A stretch of DNA of 64,000 nucleotides from Sporosarcina beigongshangi (GCF_016820535.1 NZ_JADHDY010000005.1:167996-231995); one strand, 5' to 3'. Positions 49,728 to 59,067 are shown, counted from the stretch's first letter. Notes: generated from the letters alone by a model not told the origin. Numbers and translations are program-made.

Positions 49728-50372
49728 ATGACCTTTGTTTCCCTGGTGGGCTTTGCCGGGCTGTGCCTCATGCTGGCCCTCATCCCCGGCCCCGACACTT
49801 TTCTGGTGCTGCGCATCTCCATGAGCCGCGTCTCAGCAGGGATCGCCGCTGCCTCGGGAAGCGCCGTGGGTGCCATCGTATGGGGTGCGCTGGTGGGCTT
49901 CGGCCTGGCCGCCGTGCTGGAACAGTCAGCCGAGGTGTTCCGGTGGATCAAGATCGCCGGCGGACTGTACCTGATGTACCTGGGCATCTCCGCACTGGTC
50001 AAGGCTCGGAAGGCCCGCAAGGCAGGCCTCGCGGCGGAGGCTGCGGGCGAGGCGCCGCTGCCCTACCGGCGCCGCGCGGCGTTTGCCTCCGGCGCCATTT
50101 CCACCCTGCTCAACCCCAAGGTGGGACTGTTCTACCTTGCAGTGGTGCCGCAGTTCATTCCGCACGGCGGCAACACCCTCGGCACGGCGCTGATCCTGGG
50201 CCTGACGCTGGCCGTCATCGGTTTCCTGTACCTCATGACCATTGCCCTCGTGGCGCACAAGACCATGAAGTGGCTGAAGAAGCCCAAGGTCAACACCGTC
50301 ATTGAGCGCACCAGCAGCGGCATCCTTGCCGCGCTGGGCGCGGGTGTCCTGACCTCCGGGGCAGCGAGCTAG
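49728..50372 (+). CDS. LysE/RhtB-family amino acid exporter
   Basis: A 214-residue membrane protein with six predicted helices. The family signature is at the start, LMLALIPGPDTFLVLRISMS, with GxxxGxxxW-like packing in ASGSAVGAIVWGAL; the second half holds FASGAISTLLNPKVGLFYLA, the conserved NPK of LysE proteins. It would export amino acids or homoserine-like molecules with proton exchange. An ATG at 49710 (MPENGG) is an alternative start. Its stop overlaps that of a convergent gene remnant. Confidence 0.9.
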   Translation: MTFVSLVGFAGLCLMLALIPGPDTFLVLRISMSRVSAGIAAASGSAVGAIVWGALVGFGLAAVLEQSAEVFRWIKIAGGLYLMYLGISALVKARKARKAGLAAEAAGEAPLPYRRRAAFASGAISTLLNPKVGLFYLAVVPQFIPHGGNTLGTALILGLTLAVIGFLYLMTIALVAHKTMKWLKKPKVNTVIERTSSGILAALGAGVLTSGAAS

Positions 50373-50539
50373 ACGTCGGCCAAGACCGTCGCAACCAAGG
50401 CCCCGAGGGTCCCCGTGTCGACGGTGCCGGGCATCCGGGCGGCCACCCGGCCCTGCCTGTCCAGCACCAGGGTGGCTGGGACGGACGAGGGCGGCTCCAC
50501 GTTGGCAAAGGCCATGGCAACTCCGCCGTCAACAGGGTT
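50369..50539 (-). pseudogene. Remnant of a TlpA/ResA-like thiol-disulfide oxidoreductase
   Basis: Only the C-terminal 52 or so residues of a thioredoxin-fold protein remain: AFANVEPPSSVPATLVLDR, then QGRVAARMPGTVDTGTLGAL to the end. SVPATLVLDRQGRVAAR is the cis-Pro/last-strand region of TlpA family proteins. Upstream in the same frame the sequence soon loses family character and then runs antisense through the FGE gene, so the active-site CxxC half is missing. The stop codon overlaps the lysE-type gene stop. The break probably came with arrival of the FGE gene or a deletion; no insertion element is visible. Confidence 0.65.
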
Positions 50540-50650
50540 CTGCGCTCCACTGACGCTGTCATCTTCCGTGCCTGCCGTCTGCGGTGCGCCGCACAGGCAC
50601 GGTGCTACATAGAATATTGAAAACACCTGTCCGCTACCTGAAGAGGGCCC

Positions 50651-51670
50651 ATGTCCAGCTGCTGCAGTCCCGAAGGCCGCTCCGGCCAAGTAGACCATGC
50701 CCATGCGGCACCCCAGACCTTCTCCCTGGTGGTTCCTCCTGCGAAGTCCGGCGCACAAGGCCCCAACGCCGAGCACCACTTCGACGTCCTGATACCGGCC
50801 GGCACCTTCGCCATGGGCGACCCCTTTGACGAGGGCTACCCCGACGACGGCGAAACCCCCGTCCACCCGGTGGCCCTCTCTGCGTTCCGCATGGACACCA
50901 CGGCGGTCACCAACGCGGCCTTCGCCGCCTTCACCGTCGCCACCGGGTACCGCACCGAGTCAGAGGTGTACGGCAGCTCCGCCGTGTTCCACCTGGCCGT
51001 CGACGCCGACCGTGCCGACATCCTCGGCGACGCCTCGGGCACCCCGTGGTGGCTCAACGTCAAGGGTGCCAGCTGGGCCCATCCCGCCGGCCCGCGGTCC
51101 CACTGGCAGGACATCCCCGACCACCCCGTCACCCAGGTCTCGCACACGGACGCCCTCGCCTACTGCGCCTGGGCCGGCCGGGCCCTGCCCACGGAGGCCC
51201 AGTGGGAATATGCGGCCCGCGGCGGCCTCGAACAGTCCCGCTACCCATGGGGCGCCGAGCTCGAAGGCACGGGCCCCCACGGCGAGACAGTGCACAACTG
51301 CAATGTCTGGCAGGGCACCTTCCCCGTTGAAAACACGGTCGACGACGGATTCCTCACCACTGCGCCCGCCGCCTCCTTCGCACCGAACGGGTACGGCCTC
51401 TACCAAACCAGCGGCAACGTGTGGGAATGGTGCGCGGACTGGTTCCTGCCCAAGTACTACAAGAGCTGCCTGGCCAAGGGAACCGTGGAGGACCCTCCCG
51501 GCCCCACGATTGGCCGCGGCCGCGTCATGCGCGGCGGCTCCTACTTGTGCCACGACTCCTACTGCAACCGCTACCGACTGGCCGCCCGCAGCTCCAACAC
51601 CCCGGAATCGGCAAGCGGCAACCTGGGCTTTCGGACCATCGCAATGCAGGGCAGCAGCACCGGGAACTAG
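50651..51670 (+). CDS. Formylglycine-generating enzyme (sulfatase-modifying factor)
   Basis: A 339-residue FGE/SUMF1-fold oxidase that converts a Cys in CxPxR sulfatase motifs to formylglycine, using copper and O2. The active-site pair is C300 and C305 in GGSYLCHDSYCNRYR, exactly as in Streptomyces and human enzymes; RALPTEAQWEYAARGG, YQTSGNVWEWCADWF and SNTPESASGNLGFR complete the pattern. The short N-terminus MSSCCSPEGRSG is typical of actinobacterial FGEs. No sulfatase gene is adjacent in the window, so its clients are elsewhere. A thioredoxin-like gene remnant precedes it on the other strand. Confidence 0.95.
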   Translation: MSSCCSPEGRSGQVDHAHAAPQTFSLVVPPAKSGAQGPNAEHHFDVLIPAGTFAMGDPFDEGYPDDGETPVHPVALSAFRMDTTAVTNAAFAAFTVATGYRTESEVYGSSAVFHLAVDADRADILGDASGTPWWLNVKGASWAHPAGPRSHWQDIPDHPVTQVSHTDALAYCAWAGRALPTEAQWEYAARGGLEQSRYPWGAELEGTGPHGETVHNCNVWQGTFPVENTVDDGFLTTAPAASFAPNGYGLYQTSGNVWEWCADWFLPKYYKSCLAKGTVEDPPGPTIGRGRVMRGGSYLCHDSYCNRYRLAARSSNTPESASGNLGFRTIAMQGSSTGN

Positions 51671-51725
51671 TCGCGGGGCGGCCGGCACAACAAGGTCGCG
51701 GGGCAGCCACCCAATCCGGCGGCGG

Positions 51726-52664
51726 CTAGGAGTCGAGGCGCTGCCTTAGCCAGTCGAGCACCGCATCGCCGTTCCGCCTTTGGGCAGCCCGCAACGTGGG
51801 GATGCCGGGAGGTGCCGGACGGCGCGACATGTCCAGGAAGTAGCCCGCATATCCGGCCAAGACTCCGTCGACGGCGGCGTCCGTGGTTCCGTCAAAAACG
51901 GGATGCTCCCCCAGCCAGCGGTCGAGGTCGGCCTCCGGAGCCTGCGACTTGGCATTGATGAGCACGGCAAGCGCATCGGACCATGACACGCCAACATCGG
52001 CCCAGGGCCAATCGATCAGGACCGCGCCGTGATCGGTGAGCAGGATGTTGTCGGCCCGCAGGTCCCCGTGTACCAGCGATTCCCCGGCCAGTGCGCCGGC
52101 GCCCGTGCCGGCCATCTCCGCCAGCTCACCCAAGTGCGCCGCGGCCCAGGGGTCCAGCCCCTCCATGGGGTGCCGGATGATTTTTTCCCAGCCAAGAAAG
52201 GCCCCGCCCAGCGACTCCTCGTGGCGGTTCAACTCGAGTCCGGACGGCAGGGGCAGCACCGCCATGGCTGCCAGGACGTCGAGGACCGCCAGCAGCTCCG
52301 CCTCCTCCCACGGTTCCTGCGGGTGCCGGCCCGCCACATCGGCGAGGGCCAGCGCAACCCAGGTGCCGTCGTCGTACATGCCAAGAAATTTCGGTGCGGG
52401 GACCCCCGGCGGCAGGGCAGCGGATATGGCGGCCTCGCGGCGGTGCAGCCTCGCGGACGTTTGATTGACGCCGGCGCTGACGGCCTTCACGAAGGCCCGG
52501 CGGCCGGATGCCAGGAGCACCCGGTCGGCTGATCCCGGCGAATAGCCGCCGGGCTGCGAGACCGCCTCCACCACGGGTTCGCCCAGGAGCCGCTCGACTC
52601 CGGCGCGGACCTCCGGCGGCAGTTGCGCCCAGGTGGTCCTGCCATCGGGCTGGGGCGCGCTCAA
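51726..52664 (-). CDS. Aminoglycoside-phosphotransferase-fold kinase (APH family)
   Basis: A 312-residue protein kinase-like phosphotransferase. The catalytic loop LVHGDLRADNILLTDHG and the metal DFG-equivalent VLIDWPWADVG are near residues 190-225; an N-lobe lysine is in RRAFVKAVSAG. I start at a TTG at 52664 that overlaps the stop of the upstream gene as TTGA; longer frames run antiparallel through unrelated coding sequence. The coupling with a PP2C-like gene suggests related roles, perhaps a phosphorylation switch or a modification pathway. Drug resistance is not implied by the family alone. Confidence 0.82.
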   Translation of the reverse strand: MSAPQPDGRTTWAQLPPEVRAGVERLLGEPVVEAVSQPGGYSPGSADRVLLASGRRAFVKAVSAGVNQTSARLHRREAAISAALPPGVPAPKFLGMYDDGTWVALALADVAGRHPQEPWEEAELLAVLDVLAAMAVLPLPSGLELNRHEESLGGAFLGWEKIIRHPMEGLDPWAAAHLGELAEMAGTGAGALAGESLVHGDLRADNILLTDHGAVLIDWPWADVGVSWSDALAVLINAKSQAPEADLDRWLGEHPVFDGTTDAAVDGVLAGYAGYFLDMSRRPAPPGIPTLRAAQRRNGDAVLDWLRQRLDS

Positions 52665-53518
52665 ACTCCGGTCCGGGGCGCGAGGGTGAGGATGGTGGCG
52701 TCGTCGGCCACCTCGCCGATGGCGGCCTGGTGCAGCCGGAGTTCGTGCAGGAGGCCCAGCGCGTCCAGGGTGGTGGAGGTGCGGGCCAGGAATTCTTCGG
52801 GGTCCGCAACAATGCCCAGGTCGACGGCGCGCCATGCCCCGTCGCTGGCCATCACCATGAGCTCGGGCCGGCCAAGCTGCACCACGTGGGCGTGGTCTGC
52901 GGCCTCGGGTTCGCGCCGGGCCACCCAGAGGCGGCCGGTGGTGTTGCGCAGTTCTCGGTCGCGGATGAGGAGTTCGTGGCGGGTGGGGGCGCCCGGGGTG
53001 CCGGCCGGTGCGGCGCCGGCGGGGGCGGGGGCGGCGGGGGCGGGGGCCGCGGGGGCTGAAGGTGCGGGGGCCGCGGGAACCCCGGCGTCGGCGTCGCCGG
53101 AGCGCACGAGGTGGGTGGCGCCGTCGGCCGTCCGGACCACAACGGTGCAGTCGGCCAGGCTGGCGACCTCAACACCGTCGTCGTTTAGCTGCGCCACGGA
53201 GATGGCGGCGCTCGGGAAGCGGACGCGTTCGGCACCGGCCAGCGGCATGCCAAGTGCGTCGATGGCGGAAATCGCACCCGCCAGGACGCTGCGGACGCCG
53301 GCGCGGGCGGGATCCGACGGGGCCGCGCCCAGGATGACGGCCAACTGCTGCGCGAGCCACTGCGGATCCGACGCTGCAGGCAGGCCCAGCGGCTCGAGCA
53401 GCGTGGTGGCTCCGTCGATGATCCACGCGTTGGGTCCGTTGAAGCCGCAGCTGTCCTCAACCACGTGGGCATCGCCTTCAAATTGCACGCGTGCACGGAT
53501 ATCCCAGGAGAAAGTCAT
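52661..53518 (-). CDS. PP2C-like (PPM) phosphatase-fold protein
   Basis: A 285-residue protein starting MTFSWDIRARVQFEGDAHVV. PPM-type motifs are seen in EDSCGFNG, AWIIDGATTLLE, VMASDGAWRAVD and the final VADDATILTL, though the first metal motif is less canonical than RxxNED in protein phosphatases. An Ala/Pro-rich insert (about 152-184) interrupts the fold. No signal peptide. The start at 53518 has AGGATGAAACC upstream; an upstream GTG/ATG extension overlaps the repeat cluster. It is coupled to the APH-like gene by TTGA. Confidence 0.75.
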   Translation of the reverse strand: MTFSWDIRARVQFEGDAHVVEDSCGFNGPNAWIIDGATTLLEPLGLPAASDPQWLAQQLAVILGAAPSDPARAGVRSVLAGAISAIDALGMPLAGAERVRFPSAAISVAQLNDDGVEVASLADCTVVVRTADGATHLVRSGDADAGVPAAPAPSAPAAPAPAAPAPAGAAPAGTPGAPTRHELLIRDRELRNTTGRLWVARREPEAADHAHVVQLGRPELMVMASDGAWRAVDLGIVADPEEFLARTSTTLDALGLLHELRLHQAAIGEVADDATILTLAPRTGV

Positions 53519-53556
53519 GGTTTCATCCTGCCACGGGTGGCGCCCGCCTTGGCGTG

Positions 53557-53707
53557 AACTTATGCGCGCGACCCGTTGTGGGTTCTGCGCATAAGTCACC
53601 ATGCGCAGAACCCAGGCTGAGTCTTGCGCATAAGTTCCCTCATAGGAGCACCGCCTCTATGTCAGAAACTTATGCGCACAACCGGCTCCGAGTCTTGCGC
53701 ATAAGTT
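53557..53707. repeat. Cluster of three hairpin units built on AACTTATGCGC
   Basis: Arms: AACTTATGCGC at 53557-53567 and 53667-53677; GCGCATAAGT(T) at 53587-53596, 53626-53636 and 53697-53707; a shortened ATGCGC at 53601-53606. They pair as 53557/53587, 53601/53626 and 53667/53697, and in each the loop is exactly 19 nt. The loops share GAACCC/ACCCGTT and GAGTCTT fragments. The cluster fills the gap between the kbl stop and the PP2C-like start. Confidence 0.85.
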
Positions 53708-53720
53708 CCGTTCGCCGTTG

Positions 53721-54929
53721 CTAGTGCTCGGCGCGGGCGGCGATGAACGCCTGGACGCAGGCCTCGACGTCCTCGGCGCTGTGCGCGGCGGAGAGTTGGA
53801 CGCGGATGCGGGCCTCGCCGCGGGGCACCACGGGGAAGCTGAACGCCGTGACGTACACGCCGTGGTCCAGCATGGAATCGGCCACGCGGGCGGCCTCGAC
53901 GGCGTCGCCGAACATGACGGGGACGATGGCGTGCTCGCCGGGCAGCAGGGTGAAGCCCTCCTCTTCCATGCGGCTGCGGAACAGGGCCGCGTTCTCGAAC
54001 AGCCTGCCGCGCAGCTCCGCGGAACCGGCCACGAGCTCCAGCGCCTTCAGCGTTGCGGCGACGATGGCCGGTGCGAGGGAGTTGGAGAAGAGGTAGGGGC
54101 GGGCCTTCTGGCGCAGCATCGCGACGATTTCGCCGCGGCCGGAGACGTAGCCGCCCGACGCACCGCCGAGCGCCTTGCCGAACGTTCCGGTGTAGATGTC
54201 CACCCGGTCAGAGACGCCCGCGTGCTCCGGCGTTCCCGCGCCGGAGGCACCCATGAAGCCGACCGCGTGGGAGTCGTCCACCATGACCAGGGCGTCGTAC
54301 TTGTCGGCGAGGTCGCAGATTGCCGCCAGCGGGGCGAGGAAGCCGTCCATGGAGAACACGCCGTCGGTGACGATGATGGTGCGGCGGGCCCCGGCTCCAC
54401 CATTGAGGGCGGCGGCGGCCTGCAGCTGCTTCTCGAGGTCGGCCATGTCCTGGTTGGCGTAGCGGAAGCGCGCGGCCTTGGACAGGCGGATGCCGTCGAT
54501 GATGGAGGCGTGGTTGAGGGCGTCGGAGATGATGGCATCTTCGGCGCCGAACAGGGACTCAAAGACGCCGCCGTTCGCGTCGAAGCAGGAGGAGAACAGG
54601 ATGGTGTCCTCGGTGCCCAGGAACTTCGAGACGGCAGCCTCGAGTTCCAGGTGCAGGTCCTGGGTGCCGCAGATGAAGCGCACGCTGGCCATGCCGAAGC
54701 CGTGGCTGTCCATCGCGTCCGTGGCGGCGGCGATGATGTCCGGGTGGTTGGCCAGGCCCAGGTAGTTGTTGGCGCAGAAGTTCAGCACGGGGGCGCTGGC
54801 GCCGTGCAGCGGGCCGGCCTCGATGTGGCTGGACTGCGCGGTGGTGATCTGGCGCTCGGTCTTAAAAAGCCCGGCTGTGTTAATCTCGGCCAGTTCGGCC
54901 GCGAGCTGGTCCTTCATGGAGGAGAACAT
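53721..54929 (-). CDS. kbl: Glycine C-acetyltransferase (2-amino-3-ketobutyrate CoA ligase)
   Basis: A 402-residue PLP enzyme of the alpha-oxoamine synthase family. It cleaves 2-amino-3-ketobutyrate with CoA to glycine and acetyl-CoA, the second step of threonine breakdown. Seen: [63 protein letters not shown] and the Schiff-base lysine in [23 protein letters not shown] precedes the ATG. It lies 91 bp after tdh on the same strand, the usual tdh-kbl order. Confidence 0.96.
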   Translation of the reverse strand: MFSSMKDQLAAELAEINTAGLFKTERQITTAQSSHIEAGPLHGASAPVLNFCANNYLGLANHPDIIAAATDAMDSHGFGMASVRFICGTQDLHLELEAAVSKFLGTEDTILFSSCFDANGGVFESLFGAEDAIISDALNHASIIDGIRLSKAARFRYANQDMADLEKQLQAAAALNGGAGARRTIIVTDGVFSMDGFLAPLAAICDLADKYDALVMVDDSHAVGFMGASGAGTPEHAGVSDRVDIYTGTFGKALGGASGGYVSGRGEIVAMLRQKARPYLFSNSLAPAIVAATLKALELVAGSAELRGRLFENAALFRSRMEEEGFTLLPGEHAIVPVMFGDAVEAARVADSMLDHGVYVTAFSFPVVPRGEARIRVQLSAAHSAEDVEACVQAFIAARAEH

Positions 54930-55020
54930 GGGTGGATCCTTCGGTTCTTGGGTGGGGAGGCTGGGAGGAGGTCGACGGCGGATGGCGGTGTCCCGCCGTC
55001 GTCCGTCACAAAAGGGGTGG

Positions 55021-56070
55021 CTAGGAGAAAACGGACCAGTCGAGGACCACCTTGCCGCCGCGGCCGGAGCGGGCGATCTCGAACGCCTGCTCCCAGTCGG
55101 TGGCGGGCAGCACGTCGGTCACCACGGTGGCGACGGCCTGGCGCAGCACGGGGTTGGAGGAGAGCATGGCACTCATGGCGTACCAGGTTTCATACATTTC
55201 CCGTCCATAGATTCCCTTGAGCGTGAGCATGTGGGTGACGACCTTGCCCCAGTTGATGTCGATCGACTCGCTGGGCAGGCCCAACATGGCGATGCGGCCG
55301 CCGTGGTTCATGTTGTCGATCATTTCAGGCAGGGCGGTGGGATGGCCAGACATTTCCAGGCCGACGTCGAAGCCCTCGCGCATGCCGAGCTGCTGCTGGG
55401 CTTCCTTCAACCGAGTGGTGGCGACGTTGACGGCGAGGTCGGCGCCCATCGAGGCGGCCATGGCCAGGCGCGGTGCGGAAACGTCGGTGATGGCGATCTT
55501 GCGGGCGCCGGCGTGGCGGGCCACGGCGATGGCCATGAGGCCGATGGGGCCTGCGCCGGTGATGAGGACGTCCTCGCCGATGAGGTCGAAGCTCAGTGCC
55601 GTGTGGACGGCGTTGCCCAGCGGGTCGAAGATGGCGCCCAGTTCCGGGGTGATGGAGGGGTCGGTGTGCACCCACACGTTGGATTCGGGGATGACGACGT
55701 ATTCGGCGAAGGCGCCGTCGCGCTGCACGCCCACGGAGACGGTGTTGATGCACATGTGGCGGCGGCCTGCGCGGCAGTTGCGGCATAGCCCGCAGACCAC
55801 GTGGCCCTCGCCGGAGACCTTGTCGCCCACCTTGACACTGCAGACGTCCGCGCCGATTTCCACGATTTCACCGTAGAACTCGTGCCCGGCGATCAGCGGG
55901 GCGTTGATGGTGGAGGCGGCCCAGGCGTCCCACGACTGGATGTGCAGGTCGGTGCCGCAGAGGCCCGTGGTGTGGACCTTGATCTTGACGTCGCGGGGGC
56001 CGGCCTCCGGCTCGGGGCGGTCAACCAGCTCGAAGCCTGCGTGGGGGCCGGACTTGTACAGGGCTTTCAT
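55021..56070 (-). CDS. tdh: L-threonine 3-dehydrogenase
   Basis: A 349-residue zinc, NAD-dependent medium-chain dehydrogenase that oxidises threonine to 2-amino-3-ketobutyrate for Kbl. Visible: [16 protein letters not shown], the catalytic Cys in [27 protein letters not shown], structural zinc Cys in [27 protein letters not shown], and the Rossmann loop [15 protein letters not shown]. The GTDLHI and FDPLGNAVH motifs distinguish Tdh from other alcohol dehydrogenases. Divergent from a LysR gene that may control the operon. Confidence 0.95.
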   Translation of the reverse strand: MKALYKSGPHAGFELVDRPEPEAGPRDVKIKVHTTGLCGTDLHIQSWDAWAASTINAPLIAGHEFYGEIVEIGADVCSVKVGDKVSGEGHVVCGLCRNCRAGRRHMCINTVSVGVQRDGAFAEYVVIPESNVWVHTDPSITPELGAIFDPLGNAVHTALSFDLIGEDVLITGAGPIGLMAIAVARHAGARKIAITDVSAPRLAMAASMGADLAVNVATTRLKEAQQQLGMREGFDVGLEMSGHPTALPEMIDNMNHGGRIAMLGLPSESIDINWGKVVTHMLTLKGIYGREMYETWYAMSAMLSSNPVLRQAVATVVTDVLPATDWEQAFEIARSGRGGKVVLDWSVFS

Positions 56071-56205
56071 GGGCGTCGATTCCTCTTCGTCGTGGGTCGC
56101 GGGCCCTTGACGGGCGCCGATTTCCATTACAGCCCCTGAAACTGTTTAGCACAATCTATAATTTCTCCATCGTTGGTTAAGGAATAACTTAGCTATGCTG
56201 GTGGC
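56071..56205. promoter_or_regulatory. Divergent tdh / LysR promoter region
   Basis: An AT-rich patch at 56135-56195. On the minus strand TTAACC and TATAGA are about 16 bp apart and could serve tdh. Several T-N11-A type half sites (TTAGC, GCTAA) suit a LysR regulator but no single site stands out. Confidence 0.45.
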
Positions 56206-57165
56206 ATGGAGCTCCACCAACTGCACATGCTGCGCGAGCTGGGCGAACTCGGCAGCATCAAGGCCGTCGCCGACACCCTCTCCGTCACCCCCTCCGCCGT
56301 CTCCCAGCACATCTCCGCGCTGCAGCGCCAGGTGGGCGCGCCCCTGACACGCAAGGACGGCCGGAACCTTGTCCTCACGGAGGCCGGGCAGGTGCTCGCC
56401 GCCGCCGGGGCGCAGGTCATCGACGCCATGGCCGCTGCGCAGGCTGCGATCGGCGCCTACCAGCACGACGCCGGCGGCACCGTCACGCTCAGCGGTTTCC
56501 ACAGTGCCGGGCAGGCCCTGTTCGCGCCGCTCGTCCGGCGGCTCGCGGCGGTTTCGCCCGTGTCGGCGGACGACGGCGAAGGGCCGGGTTCCGGCGCTTC
56601 GGCAGCTGTGCCGAGGGTCAAGTTCTCGGACGAGGACGTGGCGCAGCACGACTTCCCGGCGCTGACCGCCCGCTACGACCTGGTGCTTGCACACCGCATG
56701 GACCACAGCCCGGCCTGGCCGGAGGAGCGGGTGCGCGTCATCCCGCTGGCCCACGAGCCGCTGGATGTGGCCATGGCCGTGGACCACCCGCTGGCGGGCC
56801 GGCACTCGCTGACGGCGTCCGACGTCGTCGGCTTTCCCTGGGTCAGCAGCCGCAGCGGCTACTCCCCCGCCGACGTCCTGGTGGCTGTGGGGGCCATGGC
56901 GAGCCGGCCCGTGGACGTGGTCCACCGGATCAACGACTACTCGACGGTGGCGGCGCTCGTGTCCACGGGCGAGGTGATCGGGCTGCTGCCGCGCTACACC
57001 TCAAGCCCCGCCCTGAACGACGGCGTGGTGCTGCGCCCGCTCGCCGGGATCAACACCGAGCGCCGGATCGATTTGCTGGTGCGCCCGGAGAACCTGAAGC
57101 GGGCGTCGGTGCAGCTCGTGGCGCAGGCGCTGCAGGAAGTCATGGCGGAGCTGGCCGCAAGCTAG
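56206..57165 (+). CDS. LysR-family transcriptional regulator
   Basis: A 319-residue regulator. The N-terminal winged helix is typical: LHMLRELGELGSIKAVADTL, then SVTPSAVSQHISALQRQVGAPL and RNLVLTEAG. The C-terminal part is a substrate-binding periplasmic-type fold with FPWVSSRSGYSPAD and HRINDYSTVAALVSTGEVIG. A Pro/Asp/Gly-rich insert of about 30 residues interrupts it near 115-140. It sits divergent to tdh-kbl and is the natural candidate for sensing threonine or glycine; this is positional inference. Confidence 0.9.
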   Translation: MELHQLHMLRELGELGSIKAVADTLSVTPSAVSQHISALQRQVGAPLTRKDGRNLVLTEAGQVLAAAGAQVIDAMAAAQAAIGAYQHDAGGTVTLSGFHSAGQALFAPLVRRLAAVSPVSADDGEGPGSGASAAVPRVKFSDEDVAQHDFPALTARYDLVLAHRMDHSPAWPEERVRVIPLAHEPLDVAMAVDHPLAGRHSLTASDVVGFPWVSSRSGYSPADVLVAVGAMASRPVDVVHRINDYSTVAALVSTGEVIGLLPRYTSSPALNDGVVLRPLAGINTERRIDLLVRPENLKRASVQLVAQALQEVMAELAAS

Positions 57166-57709
57166 TGCCGCTCTCCCCCACCCGCCCCTATCCCCCGCCC
57201 GGCCCTCGCTCACATCCGGGCCGCAGCTGCCGCCGATCCGCCCGGACGGAGGCCAACGGGCAGCCGGCGGTGTGGATGAGCACCAGACCGGGTTTCAAGT
57301 TTGGCGCATCGGGGCCGTGGCCCAGTTCCTCAAAACCGCGGCGCAGGCGCAGCAACTGAGACCGGGGATCGTCTTCGACACCCGGCCGCGGCATTCCCGG
57401 TGCTAATGTCCGGCCCCGGGTCCGGCGCCAGCGCTGGAGTGACGGCACAACAACGGGCGCACGGCCCCGAGACTGCCCCTGTAACCTTTTCCATCCGACA
57501 CCATCACCACGAGGTGTTTCTTGATCTTTTGGATAGAACTCCGATCACGATATCGCAGTGATGGGAAATCTGCGCTAGGGTCGAAATGTGCGCTGAAGCA
57601 TACCCCCTGGGCTGAAAAAGTGTCAGCCGGGTGAGAGAGGTGCGGCATGCCGGCGCGTCCGTGGCGGCCGTGCGCCGCCTTCCGCAGAATTCCCCAGAGG
57701 AGCCCTCCC
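57166..57709. other. Gene-free stretch before the peptidase gene
   Basis: I see no supported gene. The frames here are short, Arg/Pro-rich and without ribosome sites. At 57545-57560 an imperfect dyad, ATCAC...GTGAT around GATATCGCA, could be an operator for the peptidase gene. No clear -35/-10 pair was found. Confidence 0.4.
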
Positions 57710-59059
57710 ATGTCCACCGCCACTGGCGTGACCGTTTCCCCGCTGGCGCCTGAAACGCTCTCGCGCATGCGTGACGCTTTCGCCGCCGACACCGTCCTGA
57801 AGCGCACCCAGAACGCGATCGCGAGGGTCAGCGTCGACGACCTCGCAATCGACCACCAGCTCGCCACGGCCCTGACCCCCACCGTCTCCCACCGGATTGA
57901 CGACTGGAAGGTCACCAACCAGAAGAAGTCCGGCCGCTGCTGGCTCTTTGCCGCACTGAACCTGCTGCGTGCCGGTGCCAAGGAAAAGCTGGGCGTCAAG
58001 GACTTTGAGTTCTCCCAAAACCACGCCATGTACTTCGACAAGCTGGAGCGCGCCAACTACTTCATGGCCTCCATCCTGGAAACGGCGGACCGCCCCGTGG
58101 ATGACCGGCTCGTGGCTCACCTGCTGCGCGATGTCATGGGTGACGGCGGCCAGTGGGACATGGCGGTCAACATCTTCACCAAGTACGGTGCCGTGCCGAA
58201 GTCGGCCATGCCGGAAACGGAGTCCTCCTCCAACACGGGCCGCATGAACTCCATCCTGTGCACCCTCCTGCGCAAGGGCGCCGCCACGCTGCGCCGCCTC
58301 ACCGCCGAAGGTGACGCATCCGCCGTCGAACGTGCCAAGGAAGGCATCCTCGCCGAGGTGCACCGCGTCCTGACCCTGCACCTGGGCACCCCGCCGGAAT
58401 CCTTCGAGTGGGAGTACAACGATGACGAGAAAGAGTTCCACCGCGAGGGCGTGCTGACCCCGCAGGAATTCCTGGCCAGGTACTCCACCATCAACCTGCA
58501 GGACTATGTGTGCCTGGTGGACGACCCCCGCGCCGAGCACCCCAAGGGCGGCACCTTGACCGTGGAGCACCTGGGGAACGTGGTGGGTGCCCCGCCGGTG
58601 CTCTACCTCAACGTGGAGATCGGGCTCGCCAAGGAGCTGGCCCGGGACGCCATCATCAACGGCGAGCCGGTCTGGTTTGGCTGCGACGTGGGACCCCAGA
58701 TGGTGCGCAAGGAAGGCATCTGGGACGCCGGGCTCTACGACTACTCCGGCCTGTACGGCGCCGACCTGGCCATGGACAAGGAGACCCGCGTGCGGTACGG
58801 CGAGTCGGCCATGACCCACGCCATGCTGCTCACCGGCGTTGACGTCCTGGACGGCGAAACGCGCCGCTGGCGGGTGGAGAACAGCTGGGGCGACGAGGGC
58901 GGTGACAGGGGCTTCTACACCATGGCCGACAACTGGTTCGACGAGTACGTCTTCGAGGTGGTTGTCAACAAGTCGCAGCTGCCGCCGGAGCTGCTCGCCG
59001 CGCTCGACGCCGCACCGCTGGTCCTGCCGGCCTGGGACCCGATGGGGGCGCTGGCTTAA
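57710..59059 (+). CDS. pepC: C1 family aminopeptidase (bleomycin hydrolase type)
   Basis: A 449-residue cysteine peptidase that forms hexamers and trims peptides in the cytoplasm. The catalytic triad is C77 in KKSGRCWLFAALN, H370 in SAMTHAMLLTGVD, and N391 in WRVENSWGDEGGD. QNHAMYFDKLERANYF and GGQWDMAVNIFTKYG are family segments. GAGGAG lies eight bases before the ATG. Length equals known PepC/BlmB proteins. It stands alone, with a strong hairpin after the stop. Confidence 0.95.
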   Translation: MSTATGVTVSPLAPETLSRMRDAFAADTVLKRTQNAIARVSVDDLAIDHQLATALTPTVSHRIDDWKVTNQKKSGRCWLFAALNLLRAGAKEKLGVKDFEFSQNHAMYFDKLERANYFMASILETADRPVDDRLVAHLLRDVMGDGGQWDMAVNIFTKYGAVPKSAMPETESSSNTGRMNSILCTLLRKGAATLRRLTAEGDASAVERAKEGILAEVHRVLTLHLGTPPESFEWEYNDDEKEFHREGVLTPQEFLARYSTINLQDYVCLVDDPRAEHPKGGTLTVEHLGNVVGAPPVLYLNVEIGLAKELARDAIINGEPVWFGCDVGPQMVRKEGIWDAGLYDYSGLYGADLAMDKETRVRYGESAMTHAMLLTGVDVLDGETRRWRVENSWGDEGGDRGFYTMADNWFDEYVFEVVVNKSQLPPELLAALDAAPLVLPAWDPMGALA

Positions 59060-59067
59060 GAGAAGCA

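Noticed and set aside
51726..52664. Aminoglycoside resistance gene
   Set aside because: The fold is APH-like but the family is broad; coupling with a PP2C-like gene points to another role.
57188..57448. An 86-codon minus-strand gene
   Set aside because: Arg/Gly/Pro-rich, no ribosome site and no recognisable domain; treated as non-coding.
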